Shown here one piece after another: positions 1 through 7,008 of a DNA stretch of 7,369 nucleotides (the stretch's first letter is position 1; the number at the start of each line of letters is the position of its first letter). Both the position numbers and the translations under genes were made by a program. The notes under the pieces were generated by a model. The model was not told where the DNA came from. It saw only the letters and a program-made list of their open reading frames with translations, and made no database searches. The stretch is taken from assembly GCA_020721385.1 (NCBI GenBank), contig DYMW01000075.1, forward strand, positions 1-7,369, written 5' to 3'. The DNA is from Sulfurovum sp. Lineage in GTDB: Bacteria; Campylobacterota; Campylobacteria; Campylobacterales; Sulfurovaceae.

Positions 1-1217
1 TTTCTGTTTTTACCTGCAATAATAAATCGTAATGCATTAAGTTTTATAAATCCTTCTGCATCAGATTGGTCATATACCGTATCTTCTTCAAATGTTGAAT
101 GGGCTTCTGAAAATAAAGATTTAACCGATTCTCGACCCACAACCATCACATTACCTTTATAGAGTTTAAGTCTAACACTTCCTTCTACGTGTTCTTGTGT
201 TTTATCAATGGCAGCTTGTAGCATTTCACGTTCTGGTGACCACCAATAACCATTATAAATAAGACTTGCATAACGAGGCATCATTTCATCTTTAAGGTGT
301 GCAGCTTCTCTATCTAAAGTAATAGACTCAATTGCTCGGTGTGCTTTTAACATAATGGTTCCACCAGGTGTTTCGTAACATCCACGTGCTTTCATTCCAA
401 CATAACGGTTTTCTACAATATCAAGACGACCAATTCCATGTTTGTTACCATATTTGTTAAGTTCAGCTAAAATGGTAGCAGGACTCATTGCTTGACCATT
501 GATGCCAATTGGGTCACCATTTTTGTACTCAATGGTGATATATTCAGCTTGATCAGGAGCATTTTCTGGATTGGTTGTCCACAACCACATTGCCTCTTCT
601 GGCTCTTTGCTTGGGTCTTCAAGTACCAAACCTTCATAAGAGATGTGGAGTAGGTTTGCATCCATTGAGTAAGGTGATGATTGACCCTGTTTTTTCTTTT
701 CAATGTTAATTCCATGTTGCTCAGCATACGCCAAAAGTTTTTCACGGCTGTTTAAATCCCACTCTCTCCATGGTGCAATAACGGCAATGTCAGCATTGAG
801 TGAAAGATACCCCAACTCAAAACGTACTTGGTCATTTCCTTTTCCTGTTGCTCCATGACTTACAGCATCTGCACCTGTTTTGGCAGCTATTTCAATCTGT
901 TTTTTGGCAATCAATGGACGAGCAATAGACGTTCCCAATAGATATTCACCTTCGTAAATGGTATTGGCTCTAAACATTGGAAATACGAAATCTTTAACAA
1001 ACTCTTCACGTAAATCTAAAATAAAAATATTTTCAGGTTTAATACCCATCGCCAACGCTTTTTGACGAGCAGGTTCTACCTCTTCACCTTGACCAAGGTC
1101 TGCTGTGAACGTGACCACTTCACACTTGTATTCATCTTGAAGCCATTTTAAAATAATACTTGTATCAAGCCCACCAGAGTACGCGAGTACTGCTTTTTTT
1201 ATTTCTCTTTTTGCCAT
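1..1217 (-). CDS. argG: Argininosuccinate synthase, C-terminal end cut by window edge
   Basis: ArgG joins citrulline and aspartate using ATP (giving AMP and PPi) to form argininosuccinate, the penultimate step of arginine synthesis, in the cytoplasm. Reading from ATG at 1217 gives 405 complete codons with no stop before the edge. Family length is about 400-410, so only the last codon or so and the stop are missing; the visible end is ...FIIAGKNR. Seen motifs: the N-type ATP pyrophosphatase loop SGGLDTS at residues 14-20, FTADLGQGEE at 37-46, GTSIARPL at 95-102, and the substrate/ATP-binding SHGATGKGNDQVRFE at 120-134. The later ENRYVGMKARGCYETPGG block is also typical. The start is supported by an AAAGG ribosome site ending 6 nt before the ATG. 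It follows mltG on the same strand after a 66-bp gap, so it may be co-transcribed with it or use its own promoter. No missing catalytic motif is apparent. Confidence 0.97.
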   Translation of the reverse strand, partial: MAKREIKKAVLAYSGGLDTSIILKWLQDEYKCEVVTFTADLGQGEEVEPARQKALAMGIKPENIFILDLREEFVKDFVFPMFRANTIYEGEYLLGTSIARPLIAKKQIEIAAKTGADAVSHGATGKGNDQVRFELGYLSLNADIAVIAPWREWDLNSREKLLAYAEQHGINIEKKKQGQSSPYSMDANLLHISYEGLVLEDPSKEPEEAMWLWTTNPENAPDQAEYITIEYKNGDPIGINGQAMSPATILAELNKYGNKHGIGRLDIVENRYVGMKARGCYETPGGTIMLKAHRAIESITLDREAAHLKDEMMPRYASLIYNGYWWSPEREMLQAAIDKTQEHVEGSVRLKLYKGNVMVVGRESVKSLFSEAHSTFEEDTVYDQSDAEGFIKLNALRFIIAGKNR

Positions 1218-1255
1218 AATATACCTTTATTAACATAGTAAAAATTTTTTGAAAT

Positions 1256-1264
1256 ATTATCACA
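1256..1264 (-). promoter_or_regulatory. Possible argG promoter (extended -10)
   Basis: Read on the minus strand this is TGTGATAAT, a TGn extension followed by GATAAT (one mismatch to TATAAT). It would start transcription near 1249, leaving a leader of about 30 nt that contains the AAAGG ribosome site. There is no recognisable -35 hexamer, which is usual for Campylobacterota housekeeping promoters. The region is very A/T-rich, so a chance match is possible. No terminator hairpin is visible between mltG and argG, so read-through from mltG is an alternative. Confidence 0.27.
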
Positions 1265-1283
1265 TTTTGTGTTAAGTATAGGG

Positions 1284-2231
1284 CTATTTTGCATTATTCA
1301 CGTTTTTCAAATGTTCTTGATAAGAGTGGCTAAAATCATGTACCCCATTTTTATTTTTCATGAAGTAGAGATAGTCTGTTTTTTTAGGATTGAGTGCAGC
1401 GTTGATGGCTTGGCTAGAGACCGAACAGATAGGTGAGGGTGGTAACCCAGTATGTAGGTAGGTATTAAATCCACTTTTATCGGTGCGGATACGTTTGGGG
1501 GTTATTTTGATGTGAGAGTATTGACCATAGTTTAAGGTTCCATCCATCTGTAGTGCCATACCCATGTTGAGACGATTATAGATGACCGAAGCAACCAACG
1601 GCATCTCTTCATTGTTGGCAGCCTCTTTTTGGATAACTGAAGCAATGGTTAATATGCGTAACCACGCTTTTTTATCATATTGTTTCAGATGCTCTATTGC
1701 CATTTTTTCATACTGTTTTTCACTCTCTTGTACCAAAAAAGTGATGAGGTTTTTCTCTTTGATACCTTTGGAGATATGATACGTGTCAGGAACAATACCT
1801 GCTTCGGGATAGGGGCTAAGTTTGGTATAGGCGAGTTCTAATTGTTCTTTATCAAGGTTATATTTGTTGGCAATCTCTTCTAAGAATATAAAACGGGTCT
1901 CTCCAGGAATGAGTGTTAGTGTATCTACAATCTCTTTGGCATTGGTGAGTTTGTATAAAAAATTGATATGGCTCATTCGCCCTTGCTCAATCTCTAATGT
2001 TCCACTTTTGGGTTGACCTATGAGAACCAACAAATATTTATCAATAATGGTTAAGGGATAACCTTGTTTGTCTAAATGGTGGACAATTTTAGTAATTGAG
2101 CCTTTTGGTAAGGTAATCTCTTGGGTGGTTTGTATGGGTAATGAAGTATAGAAGATTAAGGCGATACACAAGAGTAGCATCATATTAAACAATGTTACTG
2201 ATAGCCAATATAAAAGAGTCTGTTTTTTCAT
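1284..2231 (-). CDS. mltG: Endolytic murein transglycosylase MltG (YceG family)
   Basis: MltG is an inner-membrane lytic transglycosylase that cuts nascent glycan strands in the periplasm and so sets strand ends. The 315-aa protein has an N-terminal membrane anchor (about residues 7-29) with a short basic start (MKKQ). A LysM-like segment follows (about 38-95), then the YceG catalytic domain. The catalytic glutamate, E218 in E. coli (second E of EKET), corresponds to E203 in ASVIQKEA. Further family landmarks are VASVIYNRL (213-221), LQMDGTLNYG (227-236), TGLPPSPI (261-268), DYLYFM (286-291) and the C-terminal HDFSHSYQEH block. E. coli MltG has 340 residues, so the length is normal. The first E of EKE is Q here. 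The ATG has no Shine-Dalgarno sequence, and a perfect -10 box lies just upstream, so the mRNA may be leaderless. The gene lies 61 bp behind the lolF-like gene, with a probable terminator between them. Confidence 0.93.
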   Translation of the reverse strand: MKKQTLLYWLSVTLFNMMLLLCIALIFYTSLPIQTTQEITLPKGSITKIVHHLDKQGYPLTIIDKYLLVLIGQPKSGTLEIEQGRMSHINFLYKLTNAKEIVDTLTLIPGETRFIFLEEIANKYNLDKEQLELAYTKLSPYPEAGIVPDTYHISKGIKEKNLITFLVQESEKQYEKMAIEHLKQYDKKAWLRILTIASVIQKEAANNEEMPLVASVIYNRLNMGMALQMDGTLNYGQYSHIKITPKRIRTDKSGFNTYLHTGLPPSPICSVSSQAINAALNPKKTDYLYFMKNKNGVHDFSHSYQEHLKNVNNAK

Positions 2232-2237
2232 TTAAAG

Positions 2238-2243
2238 ATTATA
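2238..2243 (-). promoter_or_regulatory. Probable mltG promoter, -10 box TATAAT
   Basis: On the minus strand the sequence reads TTAAGATATAATC, with a perfect TATAAT. It lies downstream of a T-rich stretch (TTATTTTTTTAAATTAATTA) that takes the place of a -35 box, as in Campylobacterota sigma70 promoters. Only 6 nt separate the box from the mltG ATG, so transcription would begin at or within a base or two of the start codon. The box sits inside a 13-bp interrupted palindrome, AAGAT-ATA-ATCTT (2235-2247). High A/T content lowers the weight of the match. Confidence 0.5.
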
Positions 2244-2279
2244 TCTTAATAATAATTAATTTAAAAAAATAATATCATG

Positions 2280-2308
2280 AAAAATTGAGGAGTTATTCAT
2301 TCCTCAAT
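2280..2308 (-). terminator. Likely intrinsic terminator of the secA-lolF unit
   Basis: On the minus strand, ATTGAGGA (2308-2301) pairs perfectly with TCCTCAAT (2291-2284) around a 9-nt loop. The 3' arm runs directly into further T residues (2283-2280). The 8-bp stem has three G-C pairs, so it is of modest strength, but the stem-plus-U-tract arrangement is right. The 5' arm encodes the last residues of the LolF-like protein and its TAA stop lies in the loop. It would separate secA-lolF transcription from the downstream mltG promoter. Confidence 0.5.
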
Positions 2309-3528
2309 ACCGTTAATGGATCGGTTGATGATGCTTTATACGATGGATAAAGTGATGAGATAAGCACAATAATAAAGGTTCCCACAATAATGGAAATAAA
2401 ATCAAAAAGGGTTAAATCAATAGGGAGTTTTGAGAATCCATAAACATCGGCCGAAAGGGTAATAATAGGAAAGGTGGTTAAAACCCATTTCCCAATAACT
2501 CCTAAAAGGGTTCCTGCGATAATCCCACTGATTCCGATAATAACACCCAACTTAAAGAAAATACTTTTAATCTCTTGACCAGTAGCCCCAAGGGTTCGCA
2601 TAAGGGCTATTTCAGAACGTCTGCTCATAACTGTCATCAGCAATGAAGAGATAATATTGAGTGAGGCAACCAAAATAATAAGCAATAAAACCAAAAATAG
2701 AGCTTCTTTTTCCATTTGCATGGCTGCAAAGAAATTGGCATTTTGTTCCCACCATCCTTCTAAGTGCAATCCTTCATTTAACCTATTTTCTGTTAAAAAT
2801 GTTTTGATTTTTTCCAAATCATTCATGGCATCATTGGAGTAGATATGCACACCATCATAGACATCAATAGGGTGTTTAAGAATTTTTTGAAACGCTTGAT
2901 GAGTAGTGTAGATAATTGCTTTATCATAGGCTTTTAATCCAGAGTCAAAGGTACTGTCAATGGTAAAACGTTTTTGTAAAGGCATGGTACCAAACCCAAC
3001 GGCTTGTTGTTCAGAAAAGTAGAGGGTAAGTTTTTCTCCTGCATGAACATTCATATCTATAGCCAGTGTGGCACCTGTTACCATTTTATAATCATTTGGA
3101 ATTAAGAGAGACTTCTCTTGTGCTTTTGCAAAAACTTCATTGAGCGATGCTTCTTTTGTAAAATCAACCCCATAGAGTATGGAGCCATTTACATTGGAAC
3201 CACTCTTGGTAATAACTTGGGTGGTATAGTAAGGACTAAATTTTAATGTTGGAAAGTTCTCTTCTAATTTGTTGATTAAGCCATCATTAATGGTATGGTA
3301 TCCCATCGGTGTCATGGTGATAGGATAGTTCATGACAAAAAGACGTTTTTGAAACTCTTCTTGCGTTCCATTCATAATCCCCATGGCAAGCATAAGAACC
3401 ATAACTCCTGCAGCAATACCCAAAAAAGCCAGTAAAGAGGAGATAAAGATAAAAGGGTTATCCTTATCATATTGGAGATAATGTTTAATTATCTTATTGA
3501 TAAAAACGCGATTTTGTGGAATAGCCAT
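2293..3528 (-). CDS. LolC/LolE-family lipoprotein-releasing ABC permease (LolF-like)
   Basis: This is the membrane subunit of the Lol ABC exporter, which pulls outer-membrane lipoproteins out of the inner membrane and hands them to LolA. From the ATG at 3528 it has 411 residues in the MacB/LolE layout. There is one membrane helix (about 27-50) ending in MGIMNG, a large periplasmic domain (about 51-270), and three C-terminal helices (about 276-299, 323-350, 375-395). The cytoplasmic coupling segment SRRSEIALMRTLGATGQE (303-320) and the C-terminal YPSYKASSTDPLTVLR are family hallmarks. The ATG overlaps the secA TAA as TAATG. AAAAAAGG lies 12 nt upstream, somewhat far for a ribosome site, which suggests translational coupling. 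An in-frame ATG at 3570 would add 14 polar residues and has no ribosome site, so I prefer 3528. No LolD ATPase gene is in the window. A hook-like segment around residues 172-188 suggests LolF, the hybrid of LolC and LolE, but the exact subtype is inference. Confidence 0.87.
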   Translation of the reverse strand: MAIPQNRVFINKIIKHYLQYDKDNPFIFISSLLAFLGIAAGVMVLMLAMGIMNGTQEEFQKRLFVMNYPITMTPMGYHTINDGLINKLEENFPTLKFSPYYTTQVITKSGSNVNGSILYGVDFTKEASLNEVFAKAQEKSLLIPNDYKMVTGATLAIDMNVHAGEKLTLYFSEQQAVGFGTMPLQKRFTIDSTFDSGLKAYDKAIIYTTHQAFQKILKHPIDVYDGVHIYSNDAMNDLEKIKTFLTENRLNEGLHLEGWWEQNANFFAAMQMEKEALFLVLLLIILVASLNIISSLLMTVMSRRSEIALMRTLGATGQEIKSIFFKLGVIIGISGIIAGTLLGVIGKWVLTTFPIITLSADVYGFSKLPIDLTLFDFISIIVGTFIIVLISSLYPSYKASSTDPLTVLRNE

Positions 3529-6149
3529 TATGCCAATAGACCTTTTTTGGGACCACTTTGACCACAACATTGTTTATATTTTTTACCTGAACCACAAGGA
3601 CAAAGGTCATTTCGTTTTGGCTTTTTTTCAATATTAATCATCTCATCTTCTTCAAATTCAGCATAAACCATTTCATCTTCATTGGTTCGTGCCAAGGCTA
3701 AATCGGCTTCGAGTTTGTTTCGCATGGCTTCCAGTTTAGCCTCTTCAACAGCAGGGTCTTGAAAATTAAATTGAACCAAAGAGAGTACTTTTATGGCCTC
3801 AAATTTAATACGCTCAACCAGTTGCATAAAGAGGTTATAACTCTCTTTTTTATACTCGGTTAAAGGGTCTTTTTGGTTGTATCCTCTAAGCCCAATTCCT
3901 GTTTTAAGCACATCCATCTCATAAAGGTGATCACGCCATTGTGGGTCAAGTACTTGTAGATATAAAATACGTTGAACTTCACTTCGTTGTTGAGGTGTAA
4001 GTGGTTCCATTTTGGCTTCATAACTCTCTGTCATAAGCTCCAAAAGGGTATCTTTTAAATCTGCATAATCTTTTCCATTAAAGACTTCACCCTCTAACTC
4101 AACACGCAGTTCTTCTTTAAGAAGATTTTCGAGTCGTTCTAAATCAAAATCTTCACGTGAACCTCCATCATAGATATCACATTCACTTAAGAGATAATTG
4201 ACATAAGCCATTCTGTTTTCTGTAATTTTAGAGTCAATATCGTAGTTGTCATCAAGCAGTTGATTTCTAAAGTTGTAGATAACTTTTCGTTGCTCATTGG
4301 CAATGTCATCGTATTCTAAAATATGCTTTCTTGATTCATAATGCATATTTTCTACTTTGGTTTGTGCTTTTTCAACAGAACGGGTGACGATTTTAGAATC
4401 AATGTATTCTCCCTCTTCAACACCGAGTTTGTTCATAATGTTTCTAATTTTTTCACCACCAAAAATACGCAATAGGTTGTCATCGAGACTGAGGTAAAAT
4501 TGAGAAGCTCCTGGGTCACCCTGTCGACCTGAACGACCACGAAGCTGGTTATCAATACGTCGACTCTCATGCCGTTCTGTACCTAAAATATAAAGACCAC
4601 CAAGCTCTTTAATTTCATCAGAGATTTTAATGTCAACTCCTCGACCTGCCATGTTGGTCGCAACCGTTACAGCCCCTTTTTTCCCTGCTTCCATAATAAT
4701 ATGGGCTTCATTTTCATGATTTTTAGCATTGAGGGTATTGTGTGGAATTTTGGCTGCTTTTAATCGGTTATGAACCAGTTCAGATTTTTCAATAGAAGCC
4801 GTACCAATCAGGACAGGTTGTCCTTTTTCATGAAGCTCTTGAACTTTTCTGGTTACCGCATCAAGCTTTTCTCGTTCGGTATTATAGATAAGATCATTCA
4901 TGTCTTTTCTTGAAATAGGAACATTGGTTGGAATAGAGATAACATCCAAGTTATAAATTTCAGCAAATTCGGTTGCTTCAGTTTGAGCGGTACCTGTCAT
5001 ACCTGCCAATTTTTTATAGAGACGGAAATAGTTTTGATAGGTAATTTCTGCTAAAGTTTGAGACTCCTCTTTTACATGAACACCCTCTTTGGCTTCGATG
5101 GCTTGGTGTAATCCTTCTGAAAATCTTCGACCTTCTGAAAGACGACCTGTAAACTCATCAACAATAACAATTTCACCATTACGAGAGACATAATCAACAT
5201 CTTTTACAAAGATATATTGGGCTTTCATCGCTTGATCAAGGTGGTGAGAGAGGTTGGCATTTTCAAGACTGTAGAGGTTTTCTACTTCAAATAAATCTTG
5301 TGCTTTTTGAAGACCATCTTCGGTCATGATAACTTGACGGTTTTTTTCATCAAGATAAAAATCCCCTGTGGTCTCTTCAGGTTCTCCTGCTTTGGTTACT
5401 TTTTTCTCACCTTTAATCATCTGCAAAGCAATTTCATTGGCTTTTACATAGTGAACCACATCACGGTGAACAGGTCCTGAGATAATGAGTGGGGTTCGTG
5501 CTTCATCAATTAAAATTGAGTCAACTTCATCGACTATGGCATAGAAGTGTTCACGTTGTACTTTTTCTTCAGAACGGCTTTTCATATTGTCCCGTAGATA
5601 ATCAAAACCATATTCGTTGTTGGTACCATAGGTAATGTCGGCTTGGTATTGTGCTTTTTTGGTCATTTCATCATGAATCTCATCGGTTAAGCATCCAACA
5701 GAGTAGCCTAAAAAGTTATACAAAAGACCCATCTCTTGGGAGTCTCTTTTTGCAAGATAATCATTGACGGTAACCACATGAACGCCTTTGTTCATCATGG
5801 CATTGAGTGCAACAGCTAGGGTTGCAACCAATGTTTTACCTTCACCTGTTTTCATCTCTGCAATGGAGTTGTCATAAAGAACCATACCCCCTACAAGTTG
5901 TACATCAAAATGACGCATACCTAAGACACGTGTACTTGCTTCTCGGGTGATGGCAAAAGAGTCATCCAATACATCGTCAAGTGTTTTTTCTTGAGCTTGA
6001 ACTGCTGATTTAAGAGTATTAAATGCAGTTTTTAACTCATTATCTGAAAGAGCTTTATAGTGGTCTTCTAATTTATTAATTTTTTTTACTCTTTTTAAAT
6101 AACTTTTTACAATTCTGTCATTTTTGGAACCAAATATCATTTTTAGCAT
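3528..6149 (-). CDS. secA: Preprotein translocase ATPase SecA
   Basis: SecA is the ATP-driven motor that pushes unfolded preproteins through SecYEG. The 873-aa protein is complete and close to the family's usual length (E. coli 901). Seen in order: IAEMKTGEGKTLVAT (Walker A, K105-T106), VVTVNDYLAKRD (125-136), YGTNNEYGFDYLRDN (174-188), the DEVD Walker B box (207-210), and DEARTPLIISG (215-225). The preprotein cross-linking region lies near 226-370. The second ATPase fold has TASIEKSE (450-457), TNMAGRGVDIK (498-508) and QLRGRSGRQGDPGASQFYLS (535-554). The scaffold and wing domain ends in GLRGYNQKDPLTEYKKES. The C-terminus carries a zinc-binding SEC-C motif CxCx8CC (C850, C852, C861, C862), which binds SecB or phospholipid in known relatives, then a ten-residue tail. 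The ATG at 6149 has only a weak AGG 11 nt upstream; an in-frame ATG at codon 4 is the alternative. Its stop overlaps the start of the lolF-like gene. Confidence 0.98.
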   Translation of the reverse strand: MLKMIFGSKNDRIVKSYLKRVKKINKLEDHYKALSDNELKTAFNTLKSAVQAQEKTLDDVLDDSFAITREASTRVLGMRHFDVQLVGGMVLYDNSIAEMKTGEGKTLVATLAVALNAMMNKGVHVVTVNDYLAKRDSQEMGLLYNFLGYSVGCLTDEIHDEMTKKAQYQADITYGTNNEYGFDYLRDNMKSRSEEKVQREHFYAIVDEVDSILIDEARTPLIISGPVHRDVVHYVKANEIALQMIKGEKKVTKAGEPEETTGDFYLDEKNRQVIMTEDGLQKAQDLFEVENLYSLENANLSHHLDQAMKAQYIFVKDVDYVSRNGEIVIVDEFTGRLSEGRRFSEGLHQAIEAKEGVHVKEESQTLAEITYQNYFRLYKKLAGMTGTAQTEATEFAEIYNLDVISIPTNVPISRKDMNDLIYNTEREKLDAVTRKVQELHEKGQPVLIGTASIEKSELVHNRLKAAKIPHNTLNAKNHENEAHIIMEAGKKGAVTVATNMAGRGVDIKISDEIKELGGLYILGTERHESRRIDNQLRGRSGRQGDPGASQFYLSLDDNLLRIFGGEKIRNIMNKLGVEEGEYIDSKIVTRSVEKAQTKVENMHYESRKHILEYDDIANEQRKVIYNFRNQLLDDNYDIDSKITENRMAYVNYLLSECDIYDGGSREDFDLERLENLLKEELRVELEGEVFNGKDYADLKDTLLELMTESYEAKMEPLTPQQRSEVQRILYLQVLDPQWRDHLYEMDVLKTGIGLRGYNQKDPLTEYKKESYNLFMQLVERIKFEAIKVLSLVQFNFQDPAVEEAKLEAMRNKLEADLALARTNEDEMVYAEFEEDEMINIEKKPKRNDLCPCGSGKKYKQCCGQSGPKKGLLA

Positions 6150-6181
6150 TATCGTTATAACCTAGTATTAAAATTGGGGTC

Positions 6182-6187
6182 ATTTTA
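6182..6187 (-). promoter_or_regulatory. Possible secA promoter, -10 box TAAAAT
   Basis: The minus strand reads TTTTAGATAAAATGACC here, giving a TAAAAT -10 box preceded by an A/T-rich stretch. Initiation near 6175 would leave a leader of about 26 nt containing the weak AGG ribosome site. A second candidate, TATAAC at 6159-6154, would start transcription almost at the ATG. Neither has a -35 box. I see no SecM-like regulatory ORF with a ribosome site upstream of secA. Confidence 0.35.
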
Positions 6188-6287
6188 TCTAAAATTTAAT
6201 TAGTCAGCTATTAATTTATGTTATGAAGCTAAAAGTTTTCTAAAATAATCGGGCTTAGATTGATGGAAGTAAGCGGTGATTTTTGGT

Positions 6288-6293
6288 TATAAT
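6288..6293 (+). promoter_or_regulatory. Probable promoter of the plsC-type gene, -10 box TATAAT
   Basis: A perfect TATAAT occurs in the context TTTTTGGTTATAATAC (6280-6295). A T-tract and G just upstream replace the -35 box, as in Campylobacterota promoters. Initiation near 6300 would give a leader of about 25 nt holding the ribosome site. It fires away from secA, and its -10 box is about 95 bp from the candidate secA -10 box. Confidence 0.55.
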
Positions 6294-6310
6294 ACTTTTA
6301 ACAATTAATA

Positions 6311-6324
6311 AGGATAGAGGATAG
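6311..6324 (+). promoter_or_regulatory. Doubled ribosome-binding site before the plsC-type gene
   Basis: AGGATAGAGGATAG is an exact tandem repeat of the 7-mer AGGATAG, abutting the ATG at 6325. The distal AAGGA ends 10 nt and the proximal AGAGGA 3 nt before the start codon. Either copy could pair with the 16S rRNA tail; the distal spacing is nearer to normal. It fixes 6325 as the start. Confidence 0.6.
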
Positions 6325-7008
6325 ATGAGTTTCCATAAAATAAAATTGGCAATATACGCACTTTTTTTAACAAATTGGTTTGGCTTTAAGTTGAAATATA
6401 TAAAAGACCCACTTGAAAAAAAACGGGTCAGATTGGAGTACGCTCAAAAGATTTTAGCCGAATTAAACATAACGGTTGAGGTTAAAAACAGAGAGAAAAT
6501 ACCTTCTAAAGGGCAATACTTGTTGTTGTCAAATCATCGTGGTATTATCGACCCTTTGGTGGTTGAATTGGCACTTAAAGAGACTGAAATTTTTGGTTTA
6601 TGGATTTCTAAAAAAGAGTTGTATAACTCTCCATTCTTTGGGGTTTTTGTTCGTAATGCAGGAGCGATTCTATTGGACAGAGAAAAGAGTCAAATGGGTG
6701 GTTTTTTTGCGGATATTAAAAGTGCTGTTAATGAAGGCAATTCTATCTTTATTTTTCCAGAAGGGACACGAAACAAGAGTGAAAAATCGCTTATTGATTT
6801 TAAAGAGGGGTTTCGAATTATTGCATTAAAAAATAAATTGCCTATTTTACCTGTATTTATTCGTACTCATACCAATAAAGCATTGGGTATGAGCCTTAAG
6901 ACTAAAGAGGCAGAACAGACCATTACAATTGAAATTGGTGATTTAATAGATTATAAAGAAAAAGCAAACTTTGAAGAGCTTTATAAAACAATGTTTCAGA
7001 TTGCTTAA
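6325..7008 (+). CDS. PlsC-type 1-acylglycerol-3-phosphate acyltransferase
   Basis: The protein belongs to the PlsC/LPLAT acyltransferase family, whose members typically transfer an acyl chain to lysophosphatidic acid to make phosphatidic acid at the inner face of the cytoplasmic membrane. The 227 residues show all four blocks: catalytic NHx4D as NHRGIID (N70, H71, D76), the acceptor-binding GAILLDR (113-119), FPEGTRNKSE (144-153), and PILPVFIR (173-180). An N-terminal hydrophobic or amphipathic stretch (about 7-23) could anchor it to the membrane. The length fits the compact bacterial PlsC type. It is divergent from secA with its own promoter and a doubled ribosome site, and its TAA interlocks with the stop of the convergent thioesterase gene. 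The motifs establish the acyltransferase fold and chemistry, but whether this is the main PlsC or a paralogue with another lysolipid acceptor cannot be told, so I give no symbol. Confidence 0.9.
   Translation: MSFHKIKLAIYALFLTNWFGFKLKYIKDPLEKKRVRLEYAQKILAELNITVEVKNREKIPSKGQYLLLSNHRGIIDPLVVELALKETEIFGLWISKKELYNSPFFGVFVRNAGAILLDREKSQMGGFFADIKSAVNEGNSIFIFPEGTRNKSEKSLIDFKEGFRIIALKNKLPILPVFIRTHTNKALGMSLKTKEAEQTITIEIGDLIDYKEKANFEELYKTMFQIA

Noticed and set aside
485..745. An 86-codon minus-strand open frame.
   Set aside because: It overlaps argG in another frame, encodes low-complexity K/N/Q-rich sequence, and lacks a ribosome site, whereas ArgG is unmistakable throughout.
6118..6183. A 21-codon minus-strand ORF overlapping the secA start out of frame, considered as a regulatory upstream ORF like SecM.
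   Set aside because: It has no ribosome site, its ATG lies within the best candidate -10 box, and its sequence shows no signal peptide or arrest-like motif.
6476..6829. A 117-codon plus-strand open frame.
   Set aside because: It is an out-of-frame shadow of the PlsC-type acyltransferase, which carries all family motifs.
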